Shown: positions 12,119 through 22,690 of the stretch, piece after piece
Layout: each line of letters begins with the position of its first letter
Numbering within the stretch: the stretch's first letter is position 1
Translations under genes and position numbers: made by a program
The notes under the pieces: model-generated
What the model saw: only the letters and a program-made list of their open reading frames with translations
Told to the model about the DNA's origin: nothing
The model's database searches: none
From: Isoetes taiwanensis
Taxonomy: Eukaryota > Streptophyta > Lycopodiopsida > Isoetales > Isoetaceae
Direction: 5' to 3'
Length of the DNA: 64,000 nucleotides
Assembly: GCA_021234155.1 (NCBI GenBank)
Contig: JAJEKV010000027.1
Coordinates: 10,054,716 to 10,118,715 of the forward strand

Positions 12119-13037
12119 AGACTCAATTCCAATCTTAAAAGGTGCCATCATGTGTTCTTGCATCCCCGGCCGCATTCTGGCCGTTCTTGAATGGAAGCAA
12201 GGCCGGGTTGCGGGGGCTTATGAGCAGTTTGCCAAGCTCATCCCCCCTACAACCCGCTTGGTAGGGCACGGTGGAAGATCCGCACAAAGACAATTCTATT
12301 ATATTCCCTGTCAATGTTTGGGTAAACTTCGGATCACTTGATTATTTAAGTTTTAAATCTATTCTAATTGCCTTTCAAATTGCTATTTCTTAGTGGCCAT
12401 TGGAGCCTTTTCATCTTAGTGACCCGATGGCTCGGCGGTGCTCTCGGCTTTGGAAAGCCCTCGCCCTTGCATTCTCGCACCTTGATTCATATGCCCCTTG
12501 CATGCATCTACCCGAAATTTGTGACACTGTAAGTATTCCTCTCTAACTCGAAATATTTAATCTTTTGCATTATGATTGAAGCTAATTTCTTATTCATACT
12601 TGCAGATTCCTCACAGACGTGTTTAAGAGGTGGAGGCATGAGGAAAGTGCATTGCATAATGCACCCTGCATTCCATTAGAAACTCCCCAACAGCACAATA
12701 ATTCGGACTGTGGTGTGTATGTCATAAATTATGTGAAGAAATTTGTTAAAGACATCAGTGGCAAGGAGGATAATGTGAGTCTTTGAGTTTATGTTTCTTG
12801 TTTTCTTTTTTTTTAGGCAAATTTTCAGTTCATGGCTAAATTCATGTTTTAATGCAGATTCTGATTAACCGTGATTGGTTCAAAAAGGAAGACATAGATT
12901 GCATGAGGTCAGGCTTCAAGATAATGCTCCAGAAACTACATGATTGCTTGGCTGCAGGGAAGTCCACCTTTTACTTACCCCAGGGTGACACGGGTGATAG
13001 CAGGATCCAGACCCGCTTGCTGGTACATGGTCCTTGA
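12119..13037 (+). CDS. Ulp1-like (C48) cysteine protease of the MULE, four exons, partly broken
   Basis: Ulp1 proteases remove SUMO or similar modifiers; transposon copies have unknown targets. A four-exon model with GT-AG borders fits: 12119-12321, 12394-12528, 12606-12774 and 12858-13037. The catalytic set is visible: FPVN then GHWSLFIL (His at 12398), HLDSY (Asp at 12484), and PQQHNNSDCGVYV (Gln at 12701, Cys at 12719). The last exon begins ILINRDWFKKEDID and ends at a TGA. The frame is not continuous: the HW segment lies in another frame from FPVN and LDSY, and the 12528/12606 join is one base out of phase. It is therefore either a decayed gene or a sequence with errors. Confidence 0.6.
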
Positions 13038-13389
13038 CATGCTGGTAAGGATCTACAAGTTTGTGAATGTGAATATCTCAAAAAACTCCCAATGTGAATA
13101 TTTTCTTGAATGTGAATATCTGGAACACTTGAATGTAATTGTCTTGAATGTGAATATCTTCATCAAGTCTTCAATGTCAAAACAAAGTATAATTGAACGT
13201 AATTTTGGCTTCCGCAATGGCTCAATGCACCAAAGAATAATGCTCCAAAGCTTCCACCATAGTTTCAACATCAAAGTTTATTATTGCCACTGTTCCTAGA
13301 CATATTCCAATGGTTAATAATACATTCATAATTTCAATGGTTAACAAATATTAACATGTTAAATTTGTTGAATGTCAATATATATTAAC
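13038..13389. other. AT-rich spacer with TGTGAATATCT repeats
   Basis: No gene is seen. The motif TGTGAATATCT or close variants occurs at least four times between 13065 and 13165, and a TATTAACATGTTGAATGTCA segment is repeated around 13350-13400. This is probably untranslated sequence between the Ulp1-like gene and the internal array. Confidence 0.4.
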
Positions 13390-13394
13390 ATGTT

Positions 13395-13760
13395 GAATGT
13401 CAGATCCCTGAGGGCGGATCGGGCTAGCAAATGGACGGGGATCCCGAGGATGGGATCTATTTTTAAGGGGTGTGTGATCCCGGAGGAGCGGATCACCAAG
13501 TAGGCGGACGCGGGATCCCGGAGGAGGGGATCCCGTTTTAATTAATATGTGATCCCGGAGGACGGGATCACCTAGCAGGCGGACGCGGGATCCCGGAGGA
13601 GGGGATCCCGTTTTCCTTTGTGTGTGATCCCGGAGGACGGGACCAAAGTACAAGGACGCTGGATCCCTGAGGAGGGGATCCTGCTTTTATTAATATGTGA
13701 TCCCTGAGGACGGGATCACCTATCAGCGGACGGGATCCCGGAGGAGGGATCCCTGCATCT
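13395..13760. repeat. Internal GATCCC palindromic tandem array of the MULE
   Basis: Four to five units of about 75 bp repeat GTGATCCCGGAGGACGGGAT and GATCCCGGAGGAGGGGATCC separated by a short AT-rich linker (TTAATTAATATGT). The boxes are the same as in the subterminal arrays, but unit length and linker differ. The array ends about 150 bp before a TATA box and gene start, so it may act as regulatory sequence of the plus-strand gene. Confidence 0.65.
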
Positions 13761-13868
13761 ATTTTTATTACTTTTGGTACTATGGTCCAAGGCTCAATGG
13801 TCTTAACTTGGCTAAACTCAAAACATTTTATCCCTATGGTCTTACCTTTAGAAATTGAATTCATGGCT

Positions 13869-13918
13869 TAACCGTTGTACAACGGTTAGTACAACGGTTG
13901 GCTCATGAGTCTATATAT
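13869..13918 (+). promoter_or_regulatory. Promoter with 18-bp palindrome, three AACGG motifs and TATA box
   Basis: AACCGTTGTACAACGGTT (13869-13886) is a perfect palindrome. With the next AACGG at 13892 it gives three copies of the AACGG core, which in plants is the MSA element bound by three-repeat MYB factors in G2/M phase. TATATATA follows at 13911 and the gene's ATG at 14002. Function is inferred from motif order only. Confidence 0.45.
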
Positions 13919-14001
13919 ACTCATGCCTTGATCTTGGTAGAAAGTCTCTCAGTTGAGTTCAGTAGCAGTCTCTCAGTTCAATTGCTTACTGTTCAAGCCA
14001 A

Positions 14002-14385
14002 ATGGTGAGGACCCGACAACAGGTTGCTGAGAGCAGTGCCATCAATGCCCATACACTTGAGGATATTCTCGTCCACTTGAATGAAATTCAGGAGGATGTG
14101 GGCCTAGAGCTCGCCCAACCTGACGGCATCAAAACGTTCAGAAGTAAGCTTCATATTCATGTTCTACTTTCATATTAATCTTTTCATGATCCCCTCATGC
14201 TTCATGCAGAGACCGTGGAGAAAGGGGAATTCAGGGAGACCCCTAGGCATCTTGACTATGCTCCCGGTAGTAGGCCAACCCATAGGGCATTGCTTTGGGA
14301 ATTGAAGAAGTGTATTATCCAGGGCAAGGCTTTGAAGCGTTTGCTAGCTACGGATGTTGCTACTCAAGGTTCTAAATTATCCTAA
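14002..14385 (+). CDS. Small two-exon gene inside the MULE, unknown function
   Basis: Exon 1 runs 14002-14143 and begins MVRTRQQVAESSAINAHTLE; exon 2 runs 14210-14385 and ends KLLATDVATQGSKLS-like sequence before a stop. The GT at 14144 and the AG at 14208-14209 join the frame without a break (TFR-KTVEKGEF). Exon 2 could instead splice at the GT near 14368 and continue. The protein of about 105 residues is charged and mostly helical in look. I recognise no domain. It follows a clear TATA box and lies tail-to-tail with the minus-strand transposase, so it is probably an accessory gene of the element. Confidence 0.45.
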
Positions 14386-14639
14386 CATTTAACTCCTAAC
14401 AATAAACATTGATAACATTGACAATATTTATAAGTACATAGGTGAATATTGATTTATTTATACCTACTGTTTACAAAACTCTAAACTTGACCTGAACAAT
14501 TAACAAGACAATGAAGCTCATGAGGTGTCAATGAGCATTAAACAACAACAAACTCACGATGCCATTCTCACAACAGGCCCTCCATCTCAACTTGCTTCCA
14601 ACTCTTCTTGGTTTCCTTGTCTTTCCTCTTCCCAATTTC

Positions 14640-17290
14640 TATTAGAGGCTTCAGCCTTACCAAACTATTACCACACTCCTCTTCCACTTTTGCATTAGTG
14701 GGGATACATGTTATGGTTACATTAGAGCCCTGTGGTGGCCAACATCATCCATTCTTTCAAGCCGCGTGTCGAGTTGTCTCATGAGTGAATCGGTTGCAAT
14801 TAGCATGCACGGATCTTTTTCGCCCCTTGACATCACTCTAGCAATGACTTCTTGTAAAGATCTCCTTGTCTTATCCAAGGTTAATCCTTGCCTCCTTTTG
14901 AGAGGGAGACTCGTCCAAGCTTACAATCTCAACCACATCTTCGTATGTGGTTTCCTCCCATGAGGGGCCCCCATGATCCTCACATGGCCTCAAGTATTCC
15001 ATGCCCCCACAAATTGACCCATATTGAGATCCAAGCACCTTGTAAAGATCTTGATCCCCTCAGAAGTTGCCCAACATTTGCATGACCTTAACTTGGTGCT
15101 TACATAAGTTGCCCTTGGCTCCCCTGGGGACAGATCCACAAAGATGCCCAGTTCTTGTGTGCCCCGCTCACAAAGTATGGTCCTTGCCCTAGAGTGCTTC
15201 ACTTTGCACTTCGCCTCACCTTCTTCGGGTTAGTGAATGTGACCTGCTCATCGCCAATCTTCCTTGCACCCAATATGGCACATTGTATTATCTCTTCCCT
15301 CGGGAGGTGTTCACCACAAACCCCGCTTCCTTCATGGACCTAGATGACAAGAGAATTATATTCTTGCAAAATCAAAATAGGCTACAAATGATGATTAGAA
15401 GTTATACCCGATGTATGCCATGTGTGTCTCCACGTTGTTGGTTAGAATGTAGAGGAGCCAGCTCAATCCTCCGTCCTCTGAGTGCTCGCTTTGAAATGCC
15501 CAGCGCCTTTTCAAGGCACAATGCCATGCCTCTATGGCTGCATTAGTCTCTTGGTTGGAGTGAGGGTACATCCTTGTAGCCAATACCCATTGGCAAATGT
15601 TTTGGTCCACTCCTTACTCATGTAAGCCGCCAACTTGGGGTATTGAGGATACTTCCTCAATAAGTCCTCCAATTTCTAGTTGCCTCCCTCCCATCACGCC
15701 TCCCTATACTCTTCACCGCATACATTGTCCCCTAGAGGACCTTCTCGTCCTGTACATAATGTAACCAAGTTCCTTGAACGATCAACGTGCCACCTTGTTC
15801 TTGATGTTCTTCCGCAACCACTTGATCCAAGCCCTCCTCACGTGCCATATGCAAATTTGCACCCGCACACTAGGAAAAACCTATGAAATTAAACAATGTT
15901 AGTACACTTGTGATTTGCTTCCAAGGATTAGAGTTTGACAAGTTACTTTTTTCACGGCCTTTATCTCAAAGATGGGCATCATCCTGTAATGATGCAAGAA
16001 GGCTCGCCAATCGATCATCTCGCATAAGGACTCCTTTAGTGCTTGCATCCACTTTGTTATAGCTCCACTCTTTTGAGAATTGGTAATAACGTAAGCCAAT
16101 GGTAAAACCATTGGAATACTCATCAAAGGCGAGAAGTGTGAAAAGATAGAACCCGTGATTAAACCATACACAATAATCAAATCAACACACAATAAAAGTT
16201 GAGGAAGAACCGCACCTCTTGTCGTTTGTTTTGAATGTAGAGTCCATGCAAATGGCTTTGTTCTTGCCAAATTTCAACATGGACTCCCTTTGGATTGAGT
16301 CATAACTCCTAATTGAAACAAGTCTCCTTGCTCATACATGAACACCGAATCTTGATGTTGTTGAACCCACATGTCAATGCTAGTGGGAAGATCTTCATGT
16401 AGCTTCCATGTGTTACGAACAACTCCCTTTTCAATATTGTACACGTCCCAATTTTCAACACATCATCCCTACACATGCTTTCCTGTCCATTCACTTCAAG
16501 TCTCAACCTCCACCTCTCTTCATGCATGTTCATTACACTACGTTATGCGTGTGCCATTGGACAAGCTTCGCCTTACCCATTCCCTCAATTCTTGTGAGAT
16601 CCGTGGTGCTAGCTTGAACCTAACTCCAAAGGATGGGTCAACAAACCTACCATGGCGGGGCAAACCTTGGATATTCTTGTGATCAAACCCATAATAAGTG
16701 ATATGTGAAAATTCCGAAGGAAATAGAGTTGCACGATTGTGAAATGGCACTGCATCCCCCTACGATGCCCTCTCCCCTCTCAACCCTTTTCCTACGTGTG
16801 CCGTGGGTGGGCGTGGTCTTTCCTCAACCACATGATCGCTTGTTTGTCTTGTCCTCGAGGTCCATATGAACACCAATATCTGTATTGTGCATTACAAGTT
16901 AGTATTAATCTACTAGGTGTAATCTTAATGACAAGCACCTCAAATGACTTAAAAAGCAAGATTTATAATCAAACACATAGCTGAGCAAACACATAACCTT
17001 GGACTCATGATTTAAAACAAAAACACATGTATCAAACCAATACCTCTTCAACGCCACATATGAATCCTTGTAGGGTCTTTTTAACACTCTCTCGCAATCA
17101 AACTTCTTAGATAGAAATTGGCGGGTGCTTCACAATTCCTCTGCTCCCCCCAAGAACGAAATCTTGGACCCGGACCAGTATGGATGTAGCAAGTCCAAAC
17201 AAGCATCCGCCACCCCTTGAATATCGTACAAAATGCTCTTCAGATACCAATGTAAGTTGCCATGATCAAACAAAGCCATTTGAGGTGTTT
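14640..17290 (-). pseudogene. MULE-type transposase, fragmented, with introns
   Basis: Read on the minus strand from 17279, the pieces are MALFDHGNLHWYLKSILYDI and FDCERVLKRPYKDSYVALKR (one in-frame stop between them), PRGQDKQAIMWLRK, then FDHKNIQGLPRHGRFVDPSF, KFGKNKAICMDSTFKTNDKR at about 16280-16210, LPLAYVITNSQKSGAITKWM at about 16110-16060, QETNAAIEAWHCALKRRW at about 15560-15510, and a helical C-terminal part near 14860-14760. The D in MDSTF and the block LPLAYVITNSQ fit the DDE region of MULE transposases. Frames change between blocks; at least one intron (around 17000-16870) and several indels are needed. The protein would bind the element ends and cut DNA in the nucleus. Confidence 0.6.
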
Positions 17291-17714
17291 GGGGTCAGAT
17301 CTCACCCTCTAAGCCGGAAATAAGAACAAACAGAAAATGACAACGTTTGTTTTTCGGCTGTTATCTCAGCCCTAAGCTGGAAATAAAAACATTAAACACA
17401 AAATCAGAACGCTTCTAACAAGCCCTTGAACTTACCTCTTCTCTCTTCTGCTCTAACTCGCCCATAGTCGCCGCAGCCTACGTACCTCCATTGCGCCCTC
17501 CTCCATGCCTCGCTTTCTCGACATCACCACACGCAATGGACGAACCACACTCGATGGTGATCCCTGAGGGTGGTCTCGAGAACGCCCACGTGTTCTCATT
17601 GTATTGGTTTGTCCGCATGGGTGGGCAGAATTCAAACTTAGACCACCGATTAGTCCACGCCGCTATCTCTACCGGCCCAAACATTCTCATATTCGCCTCC
17701 CAATCACATGGGCA

Positions 17715-18220
17715 ATGACAATGGGGATCCCTGAGGAGGGGATCACCACGGGCGATAGCCCCCCGCCGCTATCGCCTACCTGGGATCCCCGAGGAGGGGA
17801 TCACCACGGGCGATAGCCCCGCTATCGCCTACCTGGGGATCCCTGAGGAGGGGATCACCCTACGATAGCCCCGGCCAAGTATCAGCCATTGGGGTGATCC
17901 CGAGGAGGGGATCCGCCCGGGTGCCCGGGATCCCGAGGAGGGGATCACTCGGCGGATAGCCCCCGCCGCTATCAGCCATTAGGGTGATCCCTCTAATGGG
18001 GATTCACAACCGGGTGCCCGGGATCCCTGAGGAGGGGATCACCTCTACGGATAGCGCCCATCGCCATCAGCCATTAGGTGATCCCGAGGAGGGGATCCGC
18101 CAGGTGCCCGGGATCCCGGAGGAGGGGATCACCGGGCGATATCGGCCCGCCGCAATGCCCATCGACCGGGGGGATCCCGTGAGGAGGGGATCAAGGGGGG
18201 ATGATCCCGAGGCGGGATCT
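17715..18220. repeat. MULE right subterminal tandem array (inverted to the left array)
   Basis: About seven boxes of the form GGATCCCTGAGGAGGGGATC, with CCCCGAGG, CCCGAGG and CCCGGAGG variants, alternate with GGCGATAGCCCCCGCCGCTA and CAGCCATTAGGGTGATCC segments. These are reverse complements of the left array. The variants differ just at the CTG. Confidence 0.75.
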
Positions 18221-18348
18221 CGAGGCGCGGACGTCCGCATTGCACGGGGTTTGGACGGCGGGATGGTTGCGGGCCGACGTGGCGCCTGGCCACCTCGAAC
18301 GGGGTCTCCTGGAATCCACCCCGCCGAGGGAGACCCGATCCCGAGGCC

Positions 18349-18400
18349 GTAAATTTATCTCCTGGATCACCGAATCAAGGGTAAAAAGTATCCCCGAGCC
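18349..18400 (-). repeat. MULE right terminal inverted repeat (outer part)
   Basis: The segment ends GTAAAAAGTATCCCCGAGCC and is followed by the second CTTCAATCC. Read inward it matches the left terminus over about 50 bp. Confidence 0.8.
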
Positions 18401-18996
18401 CTTCAATCCCTCCCGTTGATGTGTATGTATTGACTAGTTCTAACGACCGCAATGAAGTGTGAGGCATTTCTAGAGTTTCGCAATGTGCACTATCTCGCTT
18501 CTTTTCCAACGGCCATCCAACGTAAGAAAAGTGGTGCAACGTGGAGGATTGGCTTCTAAAACTTTCTACAATAGCTTGACGTACCTCTTCTTCTTCTTCT
18601 TCGGACATGCCTCTTCTTGTTTAGGGGAGTAAGGGCTTCTTCTCAAATTCGGGAAGTAAGTGCAATAGTAGGAGCATCGATCAATCCCCCGCATAAGTTT
18701 ATGGTATCTTCTGCAATCATCGGTTCTTAAACCCGAATTCTGATAGGCGTACATTAATACACAAATAGCAATGTTTTTGAACATATGACAAACGATTCGT
18801 AAGTAGTTATTAGCAAATGATCTATTTTCAGATTGTATTGCTTACACGAGGGATCGAGAGTCCATTTCTTCACTATCAACACCATCATTCCATCTCGCAT
18901 TCACTTCCTTCCAATGCGATTGCCTTGTGCGATGCAATCGCCTCCCTAAATGTTTTTTCAGCCAGATAATGATAAGACGGATATTCTCGCTTCTCC
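18401..18996 (-). pseudogene. ROCO copy B, N-terminal part beyond the MULE
   Basis: From MEKREYPSYH-like sequence near 18996 to the target duplication at 18401, this is the first roughly 200 residues of ROCO, interrupted from 8718-11226 by the MULE. Compared with copy D (57970-58581) it has many small changes, nearly all at CTG or CAG sites (for example TTTCTGCAATG against TTTCGCAATG), and the frame is broken repeatedly. The adjoining part of copy B on the other side of the MULE is almost free of changes, so the sequence quality here is suspect. Confidence 0.75.
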
Positions 18997-19000
18997 ATGA

Positions 19001-19143
19001 ACATAAACTAGCCAGCAAAGAACCGAGCTTTGTTTAGCTTGGTTGAATAGCAGACTTTTTTTTATATTGCTCAACCGGTTTGGACCCACGCGTAAACCAA
19101 AGGGGCCAAAATTCATGGATTTTGGCTTAATTGTTTAAAACAA

Positions 19144-19177
<34 letters not shown>

Positions 19178-21590
19178 CCGCCGCCACAAGTACATTTTTG
19201 TTCAAGTCAAGAATTAACAGTTGTTCAATGCACTTTAATGCCCGAAAAACAATGCCCCAAAATCAATCACCATTGTGATCAAATACTTTGTTTCCAAAAT
19301 GGACCACCGAGTGATCAACACCACATTCAAATGAATCATACATTCAAATCATCAAGTTATCATTCTGGACAATGTCATCAAACAAGACATTCAAATCTTT
19401 TTATCATTTGATACTTGATTTCTCCATGTAGCTGGCTTCCTCCATTGCCATTAGCTCCATGTACCTTGCTTCCTCCATTGCCATTAGCTCCTGTTATAAT
19501 AGATTAAATGTATTAATCTACTGCATGCAAAAGCTTACAAAACATACATGCAAAAATATACAAAACTTACCTTATCGAAATGCACAGGTTTACTCTAGCT
19601 GCAACACCTACTGCAGCTTAAACTTTAGACCATGACGATCCATAATAGAATCAATAACTGCAACCTACTGCAACCTGATAACCTGGTTTACCACTGCACC
19701 CCTGCAACAAAGCCAGAAATTCGAGGAAAGACGCAAGAAAGTCCAAGAATGAAACAAGAAAGTCAAGGATGAAACTAATACTTCAAGATCACCTACAAAA
19801 AACATAAACATTTGTTAGAAACAAGCAAACATTGAAGGGAAGAACAGAATGGAGGCATGCACGGTCGAAAACTTGCCTACAGCAAACAAAATAGGCCTGA
19901 TCTTCAAAGAAAAGCTCCCTAACACCAAAAAACTCGATAAAAGGCAAGCGCCCGATACATGGAGCTTGAAAAACTCGTCCGATGATGAAGTGCCTCAAGG
20001 GAATGACATAGCGCCATCGCCGAAGCTCTGGAGCTCCGTCATAGCCGAACAAGAAAGAAGGTAAAAAGAAAAGTGTCGAAAAAAAAATTTAATGTTTTTG
20101 CCAGGTGGCCAGAATTTTGGCTCCTGATGGGTTTACGTTTAGCCGTCGAGGTTTCCGGTCGTAAACCGCCACTGCGGGCGCGCCTCCCGCCGGTTCTGAC
20201 GCCGAAACCTCGATGACCGTCAGGTTCCTAGGCACATAATCAATGATAAACTGCTTATGATAAACTGGACCAGTGTGTGACGAATTCCTAGGAACACTAG
20301 CATCCTAGTGTTGAAATTAATTTCTGATAGAGAAAAAAATTTCCAGAAAGTTTTCCGGTCAAAATCTGTGGGTTTTTTTACATTTTTCGGGGATGAAACC
20401 TAAATTTTTATATGTCCCTTCCGCCTAACATAAATTATATAGGAAATATACTTGTTGGGTTTTAGAGTTTGTCCCAGACCACACGCTTTATAATTGTTGA
20501 TAAATTGTCTAAGATCCTTTTATCTTCTCGCTTTCCAAGAAAATTCAACTTTTAACTTATTCCAAATAACGCTGTTGTAAAATCATCGTCACAATTTGGT
20601 TGAAAGGATCCAACAACTCTCATACCAAGAAATTCATGATGTCTTTAATGGCCGATTCCCATGAAGTTTATTTTTAAGCTTAAGAAGTAGCTAAGTCCGC
20701 ATTGCTTCAATATCTCAGCCAGCATCAAGATTGTAGGTCACATGCCGTGACAACTCAACTTTCATAACGGGGTTGAACTTTTTTTGGCTCAGCCCAAGTT
20801 CAACAAGGAGTTAGCAACCCTTGATAAGGTCTTTCAACACTTGATAGTTGTTAATTAACCGCCCTTCTTGCCCTTAGATCCATCGTTCTCCTCCTTCCCA
20901 TGCAAATTCTACGTTTAACTTATTCTCCAAATGGCATGATTGGAAGTCAATCCTTATCTCCAAATGAACGCGGTTGGAAATCACGCCAACAATCTTTATC
21001 CCCATATGATGCCTTTAGGTCCGCTGTCTTCTTCTTTCTAAACAAATTCTACTTTTAACTTATTGTCCAAATACAAGTTAGTCGCTCAACATGTATTAAA
21101 CTACATGTTGGTCATTCAAGATCCTTTTCGGGGCAAATTCTCCTTTTAACTTACCGAACATAACAAAATCAAATTAGTTGAATTGAATGCATACAAGAAA
21201 AGAGAGAAAAGAAACAAGTAAAGAAGAACGAAGGATCCGAAAGATCTCGACAACTCTCCTACCAAGAAATTTATGATGCCTTTAAATTCTCAAAGCGAAA
21301 AGAACGGATGGCCATGATCGGGAATGAAAATCTTGTAAATTGACTTTTTTTTTTTTGTAGGCAAGGTTGGTTTTTACTCGCACAAAAACAGATACATGAT
21401 AAGCGAGAGGGATTCCCACATGAGGGAAAAAATCTGTCACAAAAATTCCTTCAGATATATAATAGGATGAATGGTACCATAGTAAAGTTAAAAAAAATAA
21501 CTTTGGTATCCAATAATCTAAAAGGCTACTATAAAAAATAGCACTCGTTAATCATATTTAGTACCAATATTAGACACTAGAAAAAAGTTT
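19001..21590. other. Upstream flank of ROCO copy B; no gene seen
   Basis: It matches 58590-61170 (copy D) and 4130-6720 (copy A). It includes a T-run of about 31 bases at 19145-19175 and the inverted repeat at 20144-20219. Changes against copy D cluster at CHG sites at 19001-19380 and in patches from 20150 to 21450. No coding frame is supported. Confidence 0.6.
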
Positions 21591-22075
21591 GCAAAAAGTC
21601 AACCTTTGCAAACTTCCTCATTGGACTAACTGTTTGCTTCAACAAGATTCTGTAAAGTCAGATTGGCTATCCTCGAGCAACAAAAAATGTTTAGCATCTC
21701 ATCTAGTTCAGCTACATTATAAGCCATGTAATCCAAAGATCATCGTGGCCCAAGCTTCTCCTTTTAGTTGCCATTTGTAGTATAGAGCACGAAAGCAAGA
21801 TTTGAGGCCATTATACCTCCATACATCGGACCTGTCAGCATCTTCTTTATGGCGATTGAATGGATCATTTCCTGTTTTAAGAGAGTGAACCTCTATATTT
21901 CCAAGCCATCTGACTGGTGCTCCAAGTTTATTCAGCCTCATCTGTTGCTCTGTGAAGCACACTATCGATATCAATTAGAATCAACACAAAAAAAATTGGA
22001 TCATCCTTGGAATTTCCCAATTCGATTCTAGGCTTTGTCATATTCAGCCCCTTTAAGGATTTTATGGGTTGTGGC
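21591..22075 (-). mobile_element. LINE-derived remnant left of the Copia insertion (copy B)
   Basis: It corresponds to 6720-7240 in copy A and 61173-61658 in copy D. The minus strand has an open piece (MRLNKLGAPVRWLGNIE...) whose identity I cannot prove. It adjoins the LINE C-terminal tail that continues at 26448 after the Copia. Confidence 0.4.
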
Positions 22076-22654
22076 TGTTAGAAAATGAGAATCACCACTT
22101 ATGTTTGGTGAAGACTAGATGCAGAACAAGATGGTTGCAATGATTAGTTGTTTCAAATTAATAGTGCTGGAACAAAACAAAGGAGTTAGGGTTGCAACAA
22201 GTTCAATAGTTGAAGATATTCTTATGGTGAGCCAAAGTTGATTTATTATCTATATTAACTTTCAATGGTCGATGGGTCGTGAAATCTAAACTATGCATGT
22301 GGGATATATGACCGCAAAGCAAAATTAGAAGGAGCACATATCACGGCTTGCCGAGCTCAAAGATTAATGCCTACACCGACGGATCCACTGTATAAATGAT
22401 TGCATTGGACATCATTGCATATAGACTCGAGGATCGAGGTTTTGTTTGGCCGGAATAGGCAGAGTTCCTTTGTGTTCATCTTCTTTGTACAACACAGATT
22501 TGGTCGAGCATTGGTTCAATGGTTTGAACAGTGCATTGTGTTATTTTTGTTGCCTAGCCTATAACCATTGTTTGGAAGTTTATATCTTGATCATTTTATC
22601 TTGATCATTGATAGTGAAGTTGTTGTTGTTGCTTGACTACTAAAGTTTTCAACA
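22076..22654 (+). repeat. 5' LTR of Copia 1
   Basis: It starts TGTTAGAAAATGAG and ends AAAGTTTTCAACA just before the primer site, and is 579 bp long. A TATAAAT box lies at 22391-22397, the likely promoter of the genomic RNA. Confidence 0.9.
22391..22397 (+). promoter_or_regulatory. TATA box in the Copia 1 LTR
   Basis: TATAAAT in the middle of the LTR, also present in the 3' LTR at 26208-26214. The position fits a U3/R border about 20-30 bases downstream. Confidence 0.5.
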
Positions 22655-22656
22655 TT

Positions 22657-22668
22657 TGGTATCAGAGC
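22657..22668 (+). other. Primer binding site (initiator Met-tRNA type)
   Basis: TGGTATCAGAGC two bases after the LTR is the usual primer site of plant Copia elements, complementary to the 3' end of initiator methionine tRNA. In the copy at 62246 the same site reads TGGTATCGGGCT. Confidence 0.9.
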
Positions 22669-22690
22669 AGTTTACATTTGACATTAAATT

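Larger units (their letters stand above)
11227..18400. mobile_element. Mutator-like DNA transposon (MULE) with Ulp1-like gene and transposase
   Basis: The 7174-bp element is bounded by 9-bp target duplications and by inverted termini: the left begins GGCTCAGGATACTTTTACCC and the right, read inward, GGCTCGGGGATACTTTTTAC. The similarity continues through TTGATTCGGTGATCC and GAGATAAATTTAC and then through long GC-rich subterminal arrays. Inside are a Ulp1-like cysteine protease (plus), a small two-exon gene (plus) and a fragmented transposase (minus). MULEs with Ulp1-like domains are known in plants. Family assignment rests on the 9-bp duplication, the long termini and the transposase pieces. 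Many apparent frame breaks may be base-calling error. Confidence 0.75.

Noticed and set aside
17984-18352. 122-residue plus-strand frame in the right array
   Set aside because: It is again an array translation, with GIPEEGIT repeats, and is affected by CHG-site errors.
11227-18400. hAT or CACTA origin of the 7-kb element
   Set aside because: The target duplication is nine bases (hAT gives eight, CACTA three), the ends are long, and the transposase pieces fit MULE better.
18401-19400. CHG-site changes as ordinary deamination of methylcytosine
   Set aside because: Deamination gives C to T or G to A. Here CTG becomes CG, CCG or TCG, with inserted and lost bases.
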